Below, in pieces: positions 46,113 through 57,119 of a stretch of 64,000 bases of DNA. This DNA comes from Pseudeuparius sepicola (Eukaryota > Arthropoda > Insecta > Coleoptera > Anthribidae): assembly GCA_963920635.1 (NCBI GenBank), contig OY987298.1:144558257-144622256 (forward strand), given 5' to 3'. The position numbers and the translations under genes were made by a program. The notes below the pieces were generated by a model, which was given only the letters and a program-made list of their open reading frames with translations, was not told where the DNA came from and made no database searches. The stretch's first letter is position 1; the number at the start of each line of letters is the position of its first letter.

Positions 46113-47329
46113 AACTTTTTTATTTATTTTTTACTATCGCTGTATTCTGCCGAACAATGGTTATTATGAAGATTATTACTCACAATCTACTCCATATATT
46201 TAAAGTATAATTCAAAGTACCTATAATATGACATTGTCAGTAGCAGGAAAAAATATTCTTGTTCTTTTTTGGCCTCGGAGGTCCTTAAATAACCTCCTCT
46301 GTCAAAAAGTGCACTTACGCATCTTGCAATGTAAATAACTATTTTTCCTCATGCCAAGACCTACTTTGGTTTTTCGAAACTGAAAAAGATGACAGAAATC
46401 ACTTTCAAACCAAGCGGGGTGCGACCCCAAATAGTCAAATTTCAACTGATTTTTTTCTTCCACACATTCTGTTTCAGTTATCGTGGGACATCCTGTATGA
46501 ATTAGATTTAGTGACACCAATAGGTAGGGGGGCCCCAGTTATGTAAGTTTTGATCTCGATGGATTTTTCAGAAATGATCTAAACATGTTAAATAAAACGA
46601 CAGTAGAGATAACAACCAGCAGTCTAACTCTCATTGGTGAGAAACTTTTGCGCACCTGTTGAGAATAGATTCTGTCAAGTAGACGTAGCGTCGGGCCTGT
46701 CATTATCAGCTGTATTAGAGGTACACACAGTGTGAGTTTTTGTGCATTGTAATGTTGGAAAAATCTCACGTGCAATATATTTAGGCTAAATTAAAAAAAA
46801 AAATCATTTGAAATGATTTGAAACTAGTAGAAAAAATCAGCTTAATTATTAATACATTAAATGACTATATACACCTTTAAAAACAGTTTGAAATATTTTT
46901 CGATTGTAGTATATTACAAACTTAAGATTACACTTAATTAAAAAAAAAGAACAAGGGAGCAATATTTTGATGTTAGTTACAACACAGACCTATAGTGCTA
47001 ACAACCTAAAAAATGGAGTTTAACCCGAAATAATTCCTTCATTTCATATAGCGCTATACTTATAAAATTGTTTACGTTTACAAATCGGTGAGACTTTTCG
47101 TGTTCAAGTGTCCTTTCTTGTTGAGATTTAGAGATATTTATATCAGTTAGTGTAAAAAATGGTCCGGCAATGTGCAGTGTGTCAGAAAATTGACTGCTTA
47201 AACCCAAATAGGTATCATACATAGTAATGTTGGCGTGTAAATATTTGGTAACTAGCTGACCCGACAGACGCTGTCCTGTCTTAACTATGAATGTTCAATT
47301 CGAACTGGAATAAAAAAAAAACATAATGT

Positions 47330-47560
47330 TTATTGTAATGCTTTTTGATACACAAAATTCTTAGTTTTGTTTTCTGGCGCATAAATGAATAATGTTGAAG
47401 ATTTTCCGACGTGGGAGCAGGCGACATCCAATTGGCCATGTGAAAAACGTGGATTTTTAAGATTGATGCCACAAACACTTAACGACTGCCCTAGGGATTT
47501 ATTTATCGATTTATCGTTGCGGAACAATAAATGACCCGACAGACGTTGTCCTGACCCGTC
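47330..47560 (-). pseudogene. Helitron helicase C-terminal fragment
   Basis: On the minus strand: NDKSINKSLGQSLSVCGINL, then KNPRFSHGQLDVACSHVGKS and LFIYAPENKTKNFVYQKALQ. INKSxGQ...HGQLxVACSxVGK...KTKNxVYxxALQ is the closing helicase motif of PIF1-type Helitron proteins. TGACCCGACAGACG sequences at 47,256 and 47,532 flank it. Only the tail remains. Confidence 0.85.
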
Positions 47561-47639
47561 CTTACAGACGTCCTGACCTGGGATTCTTAACGACATGCCA
47601 TTTGACTTTAAACGATTACAATTTCCAGTGCGGCTTTCA

Positions 47640-48441
47640 TTTGCAGTTGTTTTTATTTGACAGTTATCAAACTGTCAAATAAAAACAATTGCTTCTATTC
47701 TCTCCATGGCCTACTCATCAATATCGATTAATGTGAAATTAAACTTGAAGGTAACAATTATTTGTTCCATGAAAGTCAAGAACTTTGCTTGGATACGTAA
47801 AATAGTTTGATGATATTTTCATTTATTATTACTTTGGCATCAATTTAGAACTGGGAAACGTAATGTAACTAAATTTATATCCCAAATGCTAGACGGTACA
47901 TCAACTTTGCAACAAACACAACAGAATTTTAAAGCGTAAATATCATTTTCCTTTGAAAAATACCTATTCTTATCGGTAATTAGTAATAAAAAATTAATAG
48001 AATGATAAAGCTAGGGATATAAAATAGTTTTTACAAAGTTTCGAGTTTTTAAAATTTTCAGAAATTTCATAAATATTAAAAATTGGCAAAAAACTAAATA
48101 TTTTAGTAGAGCATTCAAATTTGGTACACTTACGTAAAATTGAAAAAGAAACAACTTTTTCAAGTAAAATTTTTTGATATTTTAACAAATAAACCCATTT
48201 TTGGCGATACATTTTTTTAAATGTCATTTTTGACAGATAACTAAAGTCACACGACCACGTTTGAGTGGGTCATTTTTCATCTTTTTTACAGCAAAAGGTA
48301 ACCCCAAAATTAAATTTCAAAATAAAATATAAATTTAAATAATTTTTTTTTATATAATTTTTTTTATTATTATAATTTTTTTAAAAAATAAATAATTAAA
48401 AATTTCCCCCCTATGGTGCGAACTTTTTGGAGGACACTGTA
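47640..48441. other. AT-rich intron sequence
   Basis: A short perfect inverted repeat (TATTTGACAGTTATC...TGTCAAATAAAAAC) lies at about 47,655-47,690. The rest is AT-rich with long A and T runs (48,290-48,400). Nothing else recognised. Confidence 0.5.
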
Positions 48442-49160
48442 TACAGGGTGATTCAAAACTATGCGGCACCCTTTCAGGGGCGTAATTTACTCGTTAAAAT
48501 AAGACGAAAAGTTCATATCAACATGGGTCCAAAAACGCTTTGTTACGAAGATAAAGGGTGATTAAGCTTTCAAAAAAATAGTATTATTATTATTATTATT
48601 TTGTGCCTTAGCGCCTTTCTAGTATCAAAAATTACCTACTCCTACTGCAATTCCATTTGAAAATCATTTCGTTTACTTAAAATAATAGTTACTTCAAAGT
48701 AAAGTAAAGAGTCCAAAAAAAGATGAGAAATAGGAAAAACTCAAATTTTCCGCGAAAGAGAGAGAGATATGAAAAAAATGAAAGAGACATTTTTTGTTCC
48801 ATATTGTATTGTTTATTCAACAAGATAATAAATTTTTGTATTGTACAGGGCCGTACCATTTTTTTTTGTTTAATTAATGGTACTGATTACCCATACCTCT
48901 GCCACTGGTTACTTTGGAGACCTGATATTAACATGTGTTATGTCACCCTATGAGGGTATTATTGTGTACCAAGTTTGGTTTAAATATTCTTATTGGTTTG
49001 GAAGGTATAAACAAAAATTGATATTTTTTTGAAAGCTTAATCACCCTGTATCTTTGTAACGAAGCGTTTTTTTACCCATGTTGGTATGAACTTTTCGTCT
49101 TATTTTAACGAGTAAATTCCATCCCTGAAAGGGTGCCGCATAGTTTTGAATCACCCTGTA
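48442..49160. mobile_element. Foldback element at the edge of the tandem array
   Basis: TACAGGGTGATTCAAAACTA at the left and its complement ending TCACCCTGTA at 49,160; arms about 90 bp, with a further mirrored pair inside (GGGTGATTAAGCTTTCAAAA). Its right terminus supplies the AATCACCCTGTA found at the start of every array unit. Confidence 0.85.
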
Positions 49161-51705
49161 TAGATTTTTGAATGAATTCATGAATTGTTCCATCTATTGT
49201 TTTTATATGTCCCTACTTCTAACTAAGTTACATCATAAAAATCAAGCTCGGGCAACCCATTTGCTAACCTAAAAAAGTGACAATAAAATGGAGAATGCTT
49301 CGAAGAAATCGCGAAGTTATATCCCGCCAAACTAATTATGGAACAGCCTATATAATTTGGGAGTCGAAATAAACATGCACCTCTCTCTCTCCTACCTGTC
49401 GCTGATGTCCGACTTGGACCGCAGTATCGGCCTGTCGCGCTTGTACCGCGAATCACCCTGTATAGATTTATGAATGAATTCATGAATAATTGTTCCATCT
49501 ATTGTTTTTATATGTCCCTACTTCTGACTACCTTTCTAAAAATGAAGAAGTTACATCATAAAAATCAAGCTCGGGCAACCCATTTGCTAACCTAAAAAAG
49601 TGACAATAAAATGGAGAATGCTTCGAAGAAATCGCGAAGTTATATCCCGCCAAACTAATTATGGAACAGCCTATATAATTTGGGAGTCGAAATAAACATG
49701 CACCTCTCTCTCCTACCTGTCGCTGATGTCCGACTTGGACCGCAGTATCGGCCTGTCGCGCTTGTACCGCGAATCACCCTGTATAGATTTATGAATGAAT
49801 TCATGAATAATTGTTCCATCTATTGTTTTTATATGTCCCTACTTCTGACTACCTTTCTAAAAATGAAGAAGTTACATCATAAAAATCAAGCTCGGGCAAC
49901 CCATTTGCTAACCTAAAAAAGTGACAATAAAATGGAGAATGCTTCGAAGAAATCGCGAAGTTATATCCCGCCAAACTAATTATGGAACAGCCTATATAAT
50001 TTGGGAGTCGAAATAAACATGCACCTCTCTCTCTCCTACCTGTCGCTGATGTCCGACTTGGACCGCAGTATCGGCCTGTCGCGCTTGTACCGCGAATCAC
50101 CCTGTATAGATTTATGAATGAATTCATGAATAATTGTTCCATCTATTGTTTTTATATGTCCCTACTTCTGACTACCTTATCAAAAATGAAGAAGTTACAT
50201 CATAAAAATCAAGCTCGGGCAACCCATTTGCTAACCTAAAAAAGTGACAATAAAATGGAGAATGCTTCGAAGAAATCGCGAAGTTATATCCCGCCAAACT
50301 AATTATGGAACAGCCTATATAATTTGGGAGTCGAAATAAACATGCACCTCTCTCTCTCCTACCTGTCGCTGATGTCCGACTTGGATCGCAGTATCGGCCT
50401 GTCGCGCTTGTACCGCGAATCACCCTGTATAGATTTATGAATGAATTCATGAATAATTGTTCCATCTATTGTTTTTATATGTCCCTACTTCTGACTACCT
50501 TTCTAAAAATGAAGAAGTTACATCATAAAAATCAAGCTCGGGCAACCCATTTGCTAACCTAAAAAAGTGACAATAAAATGGAGAATGCTTCGAAGAAATC
50601 GCGAAGTTATATCCCGCCAAACTAATTATGGAACAGCCTATATAATTTGGGAGTCGAAATAAACATGCACCTCTCTCTCCTACCTGTCGCTGATGTCCGA
50701 CTTGGACCGCAGTATCGGCCTGTCGCGCTTGTACCGCGAATCACCCTGTATAGATTTATGAATGAATTCATGAATAATTGTTCCATCTATTGTTTTTATA
50801 TGTCCCTACTTCTGACTACCTTTCTAAAAATGAAGAAGTTACATCATAAAATCAAGCTCGGGCAACCCATTTGCTAACCTAAAAAAGTGACAATAAAATG
50901 GAGAATGCTTCGAAGAAATCGCGAAGTTATATCCCGCCAAACTAATTGTGGAACAGCCTATATAATTTGGGAGTCGAAATAAACGTGCACCTCTCTCTCT
51001 CCTACCTGTCGCTGATGTCCGACTTGGACCGCAGTATCGGCCTGTCGCGCTTGTACCGCGAATCACCCTGTATAGATTTATGAATGAATTCATGAATAAT
51101 TGTTCCATCTATTGTTTTTATATGTCCCTACTTCTGACTACCTTATCAAAAATGAAGAAGTTACATCATAAAAATCAAGCTCGGGCAACCCATTTGCTAA
51201 CCTAAAAAAGTGACAATAAAATGGAGAATGCTTCGAAGAAATCGCGAAGTTATATCCCGCCAAACTAATTGTGGAACAGCCTATATAATTTGGGAGTCGA
51301 AATAAACGTGCACCTCTCTCTCTCCTACCTGTCGCTGATGTCCGACTTGGACCGCAGTATCGGCCTGTCGCGCTTGTACCGCGAATCACCCTGTATAGAT
51401 TTATGAATGAATTCATGAATAATTGTTCCATCTATTGTTTTTATATGTCCCTACTTCTGACTACCTTTCTAAAAATGAAGAAGTTACATCATAAAAATCA
51501 AGCTCGGGCAACCCATTTGCTAACCTAAAAAAGTGACAATAAAATGGAGAATGCTTCGAAGAAATCGCGAAGTTATATCCCGCCAAACTAATTGTGGAAC
51601 AGCCTATATAATTTGGGAGTCGAAATAAACGTGCACCTCTCTCTCTCCTACCTGTCGCTGATGTCCGACTTGGACCGCAGTATCGGCCTGTCGCGCTTGT
51701 ATCGC
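49149..51705. repeat. ~322-bp x 8 tandem array carrying FAM110 exon ends
   Basis: Unit starts (AATCACCCTGTATAG) at 49,149, 49,451, 49,772, 50,095, 50,418, 50,739, 51,061 and 51,384; spacings 302, 321, 323, 323, 321, 322 and 323. Each unit runs from a foldback terminus through intron sequence into the exon-3 end of the FAM110 gene (minus strand CGGTACAAGCGCGACAGG ... AGCGACAG then GTAGGAG). The eighth continues into the real exon at 51,652-51,869. Units are nearly identical, so the amplification is recent. Confidence 0.95.
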
Positions 51706-51869
51706 AGGCACCTCTGCCGCTTGAAGGCCGCCGGGGGCGCCGGAGGGGGGCGGGAGGCTGCGGCGGCGGCTGCCGCCGCGGCCGCTTGCCTGCACTCAGC
51801 CTCTGCGCAGCAGTAGTACGAGCTGCCGCCGCTGTGCTGCGTGCTCGAACCGGAGTCCCGCCTCGTCTC
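51652..51869 (-). CDS. FAM110: FAM110-family coding exon 3 (RSKSDISDR motif; source of tandem array)
   Basis: Starts in phase 0 after a TTTCAG acceptor with ETRRDSGSSTQHSGGSSYYC, then a nine-alanine run and a proline-rich stretch, and ends RDRPILRSKSDISD plus two bases of arginine at a GTAGGA donor. LRSKSDxSxR is the FAM110 core motif. If the donor is missed, the next codon is TAG, so retention would truncate the protein at once. Its last ~50 bp and the donor are copied seven more times directly downstream in the intron (49,149-51,651). Confidence 0.88.
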
Positions 51870-53191
51870 CTGAAAGTGGTACTGGAAGTAAACGGAGAGC
51901 GGGGTGTAAGTGTGACTGCCTTAAACCGTCGAGGTACAATATTTTATATGTTGCAGGATAACCCCATTAACTGACAAATTTTCAACATACAAACGTGGTG
52001 GTTAGGTACATTAGGCTCCAGATGAAAGCTACAAAAGTAAAGAGAAAAAACTCAAAAGCATACAGAGCTCAGTTACAGATTCACTAGCAATACTGATATA
52101 CTGTTGGAACAATCCACTAATCAGGGCCTGGAAACTCCCCCCCCCCATACTTAACAAATGCCTCCCCCTCCCCTACGCTGCAATGTCACACTGTCAGGCT
52201 CACGTCGAATGCCTTGCCAAGTCAAGTTGAGGTGCAGTCAAGTCGAGGCGCACCGAGCCACACGGCTGACAGCACACTATTCGTGCATATACAGCTACAA
52301 ATATAATGGTCATATGCAGTTATACTTTCTTATGTAATATTAAGCTAAATTCAGTTAAGTCCATATATCATCATTTAATTGAAAAATAAACAGGGGAAGT
52401 AGGTAATTGCAGATGTGTTAAACGACAGAAAATTTGTCTCAAAATTTTGCAAAATATATCGTTTTTAACAGAAGGAAATTGTTTTTGTGTTGTGTCCTAT
52501 TATCAATTAATTGTGAAATGTTCGGCTACATTGGCAATAATTATCGAAAGATTCAAAATAATATAATAATGGTGCAAAAGGCTGAGAGAAATCTAAAGAA
52601 ATTACCGAGTGTGATTATTCTATTCTATAATTTTCGCTTTCGTTCATGTTTTAATTTTATAACCAGAGATAGACATCCATGGCTGTGTGCAGTTATAAAA
52701 TAAAAATTTGTGTTAAAAATTGGACGTACCTAATAACTATAGATTTCAAATTTCTGGCTTAAATATTCCACTTTGTACTTAGCACAGCAGGGGGAGGGGA
52801 TATGACATTCAAAATATATAAGGAGTTTCCGATCTACATCCTACTTACACTTCTTATCTATGCCACTAAACTAAAATAAAATTAATTAAATTAACTTAGT
52901 TAACACTAGTTGTTAATGACCAAATGAACTTTATAGGGCAGTCCAACAAACTGTCATGATCGGCTGATAATTGCCGCAAATTGTTATTGGGTTTGTTCTG
53001 ACAGCAGTTCTGAACTAATGCTGATCTAATCGGTTGAAAATAGTTCTAGAATTATTTACCTGCATTCTGATTCGCTAGAACTGGTTCAGAACTATGTGTT
53101 AAATTTCATTAAATTACTGTTTATTTTGCAGATTTTTTGTCGTGTTGTTAATTGAGGGAGTGGAAGTCGAAATAAGGTTCTTTTTTCTTAA
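51870..53191. other. FAM110 intron, mostly unique
   Basis: AT-rich with one GC patch (52,130-52,270) lacking a convincing ORF or splice sites. About 52,930-53,110 holds GTTCTGAAC half-sites related to the MITE at 9,103. Nothing else seen. Confidence 0.5.
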
Positions 53192-53789
53192 AATCGGCAG
53201 TGAAGTGTACCAAAATCGTCATTAAAAGCTCAGAAATCGGCACTGAGGTAGCCCATTATTGTACGATTTTTTCAGTAAGTAGGCCTTGGCGAGATGTAAA
53301 CATCAAACGTCAGACGCGGAGCCATCGCCCGTCAAAAGTGACCAAATATTCAAAATCCGGCCAATAAAGACCCATTTAACTTTCCGTACACATTGCAAAA
53401 TTGTTATCTATAGCAGTGCAATCTTTCAAGATAAATATTTTAGTAGGTTTGAATATTAATAGATTTGTAATGGAGGCTGCACAACAAGCAGTAGTTTGGT
53501 TTTCTGTTCGAAGTCGCCGTGTCTGGTCATACTTGACCTAGGTAAAACGATCGTCAAAGTCAAGCAACGCCGCGCGCAGTTGGTTCATGGACGGGTGATC
53601 CCGTATGATTATTTTCTTGCCTAACAAAACTTTTTTTTTCCGATTTCAAAAAAATATATATGTACCTCGGCACTGAAGTCATTTTTATGACTCATGTGGG
53701 TTATTTGCCTCGGCCAGAGGCCTCGGCATCTAAATTCCACATGAGTCATAAAAAGTTGAACTTCAGTGCCTTGGTACATAAATAACTAT
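53192..53789 (+). repeat. Dispersed ~600-bp repeat R1, copy
   Basis: Third long copy of the family at 13,093 and 26,213, with the same order of blocks and the right end TTCAGTGCCTTGGTACATAA. Lies in the FAM110 intron between exons 2 and 3, about 370 bp downstream of the exon 2 donor in gene direction. Confidence 0.75.
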
Positions 53790-54159
53790 TTCCCGAACTC
53801 AGATGAATAGAGAACTACTATAAAAAGAAGCAGATTTCATAACAAAAATCAAATTAAAGTTTGTTCAAAACATTTTATTATGGGTGAATCAAATTTTACA
53901 CATTTACACATTTTGTTTTATTTTTAAATAGTTCTGTACACTGCTTATAAGAAAACTTTCAAAATTGGAAGATGACTTGTACCCTAATTAATTGGGGTTT
54001 TTCATTAAATACATCCATCCTCTTTACAAATAATTCAGTATTCTATGAGAATATTTGACCTGGAATTTTTTTTAGAGATCTCTGCAATTTATTTTCTTCA
54101 GGATTAGAGAAATGAGGCAAGTAATTTAATGGTAGGGGCCCGTCATCCAAGTGCTTTAC

Positions 54160-54304
54160 CTGCTTGAGGGGCGGCGCCGGTTCGCTGCGTTGCGTGTAGT
54201 GGCCGCTGGAGCCGCCGCTGTCCCTGTTCGACAGGCTCTTGTTGCTGCTCTTGTTCGAGCTCGGCTCCGCCCGACAGTGCAGGTCCGGCAGGCTCTTGTG
54301 GCAC
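54160..54304 (-). CDS. FAM110: FAM110-family coding exon 2
   Basis: 145 bp. One base completes the arginine split from exon 1, then 48 codons CHKSLPDLHCRAEPSSNKSS and on to RDSGGSSGHYTQRSEPAPPLKQ, ending phase 0 at a GTAAAG donor. It is rich in serine, consistent with the low-complexity middle of FAM110 proteins. Acceptor GAACAG. The splice phases on both sides agree with the neighbouring exons, which is the main evidence that it belongs to this gene. Confidence 0.82.
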
Positions 54305-54371
54305 CTGTTCCGACGGCCGAAAAGACAGTAGTTTTTCTTTTGTTTATCGAAAAGAGAAAGTAACCTCTGAC

Positions 54372-54558
54372 CTTTGGGCGTATTCGGCGGGCGGGCTGAG
54401 CGGGGCCATCTGGTCGACGCGCAGCTCCTCGGCGCTGTCGCACACCAGCAACTGGCGCAGCCTGTTCTGGAGGAGGTCGTTGTCGGTGGTGGTGGCGGAG
54501 TGCACGGAGCGGCGGTGGGTCAACGGCGGCAGGGAACGAGACGGGGATACCGCCATAT
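54372..54558 (-). CDS. FAM110: FAM110-family most upstream recognised exon
   Basis: Starts after a CCTCGCAG acceptor as AT-ATG, then MAVSPSRSLPPLTHRRSVHS, then NDLLQNRLRQLLVCDSAEEL and AEYAQ with a split arginine at a GTCAGA donor. The ATG at 54,556 gives a 276-residue product, near the usual FAM110 size. Vertebrate members have a further N-terminal motif (of the type SAVERLxADKAKYVKS) that I do not find here, so a coding exon further upstream, perhaps outside the window, is possible and the start is provisional. A foldback transposon ends only 20 bp upstream of the acceptor. Confidence 0.8.
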
Positions 54559-54578
54559 CTGCGAGGAAAGTTTCCATA

Positions 54579-55637
54579 CGGGGTGATTCGGTTCCGGTGT
54601 GCTCAACATGGGGATCTCGGAAACCGTAACAGGTACGAAGTCGGTCGAATGGGGGCAAACTTGCGCCTTTGGGCGCCTGACAATGTGCCATTGGGAGAGT
54701 TAAAATATTTTCATGGGTTACTGAGATACTTAAGAAAAACCGAATTTTTTAAAATTAGATTTTATTTTTTTCTGGCGCCATTTGCGATGATATTGAAAAA
54801 TAAATTATGCTTTTTCATTGCAACTTTTCTGGACTACGTCATGGTATTTTTAGATTTTCGGGGCGACATTTCGTTTTTGAGATAGAGGGATCATCTTCAT
54901 TTTTTTAAATACGGACTGGATTTTTATGCACATTTACTACGAAAAAAATTAATACGGTCCTGGACTATGCATTTTTCATACCTACTGGATTAATTAAACT
55001 CTATGTTTGTCATATTTTGAAATTCTTTTTTATTCTTTAGGTTAAATGTATTTCATTATTGTTAGTAATTATTGCGGTTATTTACCTAAAGTATAAAAAA
55101 TTTTCAAAATATGACGAACATAGAGTATGATTAATCCAGTAGGTATTAAAATAATGATCACCTGTTATAATTGGTATAGCTTTGAAAAAAAAGGAGACAA
55201 AAATGCATAGTCCAGGACCGTATTAATTTTTTTCTTAGTAAATGTGCATTTTAGCAGCTAAAACGAGAAAAAAATATGTATGTGTCAATAAAAAATCAAG
55301 GTCCGTATTTAAAAAAATGAAGATGATCCCTCTATCTCAAAAACGAAACGTCGCCCCCAAAATCTAAAAATACCATGACGTAGTCTAGAAAAAGTTGCAA
55401 TGAAAAAGTACAATTTATTTTTCAATATTATCGCAAATGGCGCCAGAGAAAAATAAAATCTAATTTTCAAAAATTCGGTTTTTCTTAAATATCTCAGCAA
55501 CCCATGAAAATATTTTAACTTTCCCAACGGCATATTGTTAGGCGCACAAAGGCGCAAGTTTGCCTCCATTTGACCAACTTCGTATCTGCTACGGTTTCCG
55601 AGATCCCCATGTTGAGCACCGGAACTGAATCACCCTG
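54579..55637. mobile_element. 1.06-kb foldback element next to FAM110 exon acceptor
   Basis: CGGGGTGATTCGGTTCCGGT at the left is inverted at 55,618-55,637 (…GAATCACCCTG), with TA on both sides. Arms of about 310 bp (54,579-54,890 and 55,310-55,637). A second inner mirror is seen near 54,990-55,130 (CATATTTTGAAAATTTTTTA-type). No protein. Confidence 0.85.
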
Positions 55638-55639
55638 TA

Positions 55640-56244
55640 TACCCCGATTACTGTCCTGATTTTGTCAGATGACATTCTCCACAAAATCCCTAGGAATTTT
55701 CTGTTAACCATGGGTATAACATTGGTATATTTGTCTCAACCAGTTAACGACGTCACTCGTTGATTTATGATGTGAAAAGTTACCCAAGTGATACGAAAAA
55801 AAGAACATAATAAAATAAAAACCCTATTGCAATCACGATTATAGCGCTACAAATAAAAATAAATATGACTACAACCCTTATTTTAATAATAATTTCAAAT
55901 GTCATGGAAACACTTTTGGTCTAATCAGCTACTTGCGGCTGCGTCTATGGTGCGTACTCAGGCAAATTTTATTTCGGTGTTGTGAAAGTGACAGTGAACG
56001 TTTTCCGGATGGTTCAAAAGGGTTCAAACTTTGTTGTTCTTGTTCGTGGTATTAGTAGTTATTGATTGTGCAAATGGGCTTGTTACTGACCTGGACTTAT
56101 GACCCGGTTGCATTTTTTTCTGCATTGACGCCAAATTAGGATGGCGAAATTACAAACTGACAGTCCCAGTAAGGACTTCTTAAAATAATTTGACTATACA
56201 AGGGGTTGTCCACCTTTAAAGCTTCACACGTGATAAACTCAAAT
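55640..56244. other. Intergenic or upstream intron, nothing recognised
   Basis: Moderately AT-rich. If the FAM110 gene has further 5' exons they should lie on the minus strand in or beyond this region; none was recognised here. Confidence 0.4.
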
Positions 56245-57112
56245 CTGGACCGACACTATACTAAAGACCCGAGCATTACGTCACATTTAATTGCTGTTTG
56301 CGGACTGGGGTGGCGCTATAAAAAATGGCGGCTTATTATAGATTATAACAGAGCTATTCTGTGGTTATAGGCATGTCAATTTCTGACGTTTTGAATATCC
56401 CATATTTTTATAAATATCCAGCTTTATTACCATTTCTGTCCTTTTTACGGTCACAAATTATTCTATTTGTGTTCAATATTTAGCAGTTTTATCATATTAA
56501 CAGAGCTTTTATAGGTAGATTTGTTTGTGATAACATGAAATTTCCATGCTCGTGAAGAAAATCGTATGCACAGACCATTACGTAAATTGCAGAAGAATAA
56601 ACGGACAATCTGTTGAACCAGTTGAAGAAGCTAGAGTTCTGGATATTATATTTTGGACTTTTGGAAGAGTATTTTTTAATGTATGCAAGAATGAAAATAG
56701 AAAATTTTGTTTATAGCTCCAAAGTGAACCAATGGTCCACTATATAAGAGGAAACTGAAAAACGGAATGCTTTCTATACTTACTTACACTACAACTAGCC
56801 ATGGACTTCATTTCAAACCAAAAAGTTCCAAAATACTCTTCCTTGCTTTTTAGACTTGCTTTTCTTATAAAATCTATAAATGTATGCAATGTAAGCTTGT
56901 CAAATTTAAGGAACATAACAACAAGCATTTTATTTTATTTTGGATGCTAAATTCGTTGTAATTCTCATTTGCATGCTTTTATTTTATAAAAAATTGTGCA
57001 ACAATGGTGTTTTTAACATTAATCCACCCTGTCGATTTTTTCGCCATGTGGTGCCTGTGGCAATCGCTTGAAATAGTGCTATGCACAGGTCTTTAATATA
57101 GTGTTGGTCCAG
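56245..57112. mobile_element. CTGGACC family element, copy 3 (inverted orientation)
   Basis: Ends CTGGACCGACACTATACTAA and TTTAATATAGTGTTGGTCCA-G, flanked by a 7-bp duplication CTCAAAT (56,238-56,244 and 57,113-57,119). The interior matches copies 1 and 2 in the opposite orientation (e.g. GAAATTTCCATGCTCGTGAA). Confidence 0.82.
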
Positions 57113-57119
57113 CTCAAAT

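Noticed and set aside
49223..51431. Repeated minus-strand ORFs of 89-97 residues (MEQLFMNSFINLYRV...)
   Set aside because: They recur only because the 322-bp units are near-identical; the frame is not the FAM110 frame and crosses splice and transposon boundaries.
49149..51705. CRISPR-like array
   Set aside because: Units are ~322 bp, contiguous, with no spacers, and contain eukaryotic exon ends.
52434..52703. 89-residue plus-strand ORF
   Set aside because: No recognisable motif or splice signals; AT-rich composition like the surrounding intron.
54151..54586. Plus-strand and alternative-frame ORFs over FAM110 exons
   Set aside because: Only the minus-strand frame with matching splice phases gives a coherent protein.
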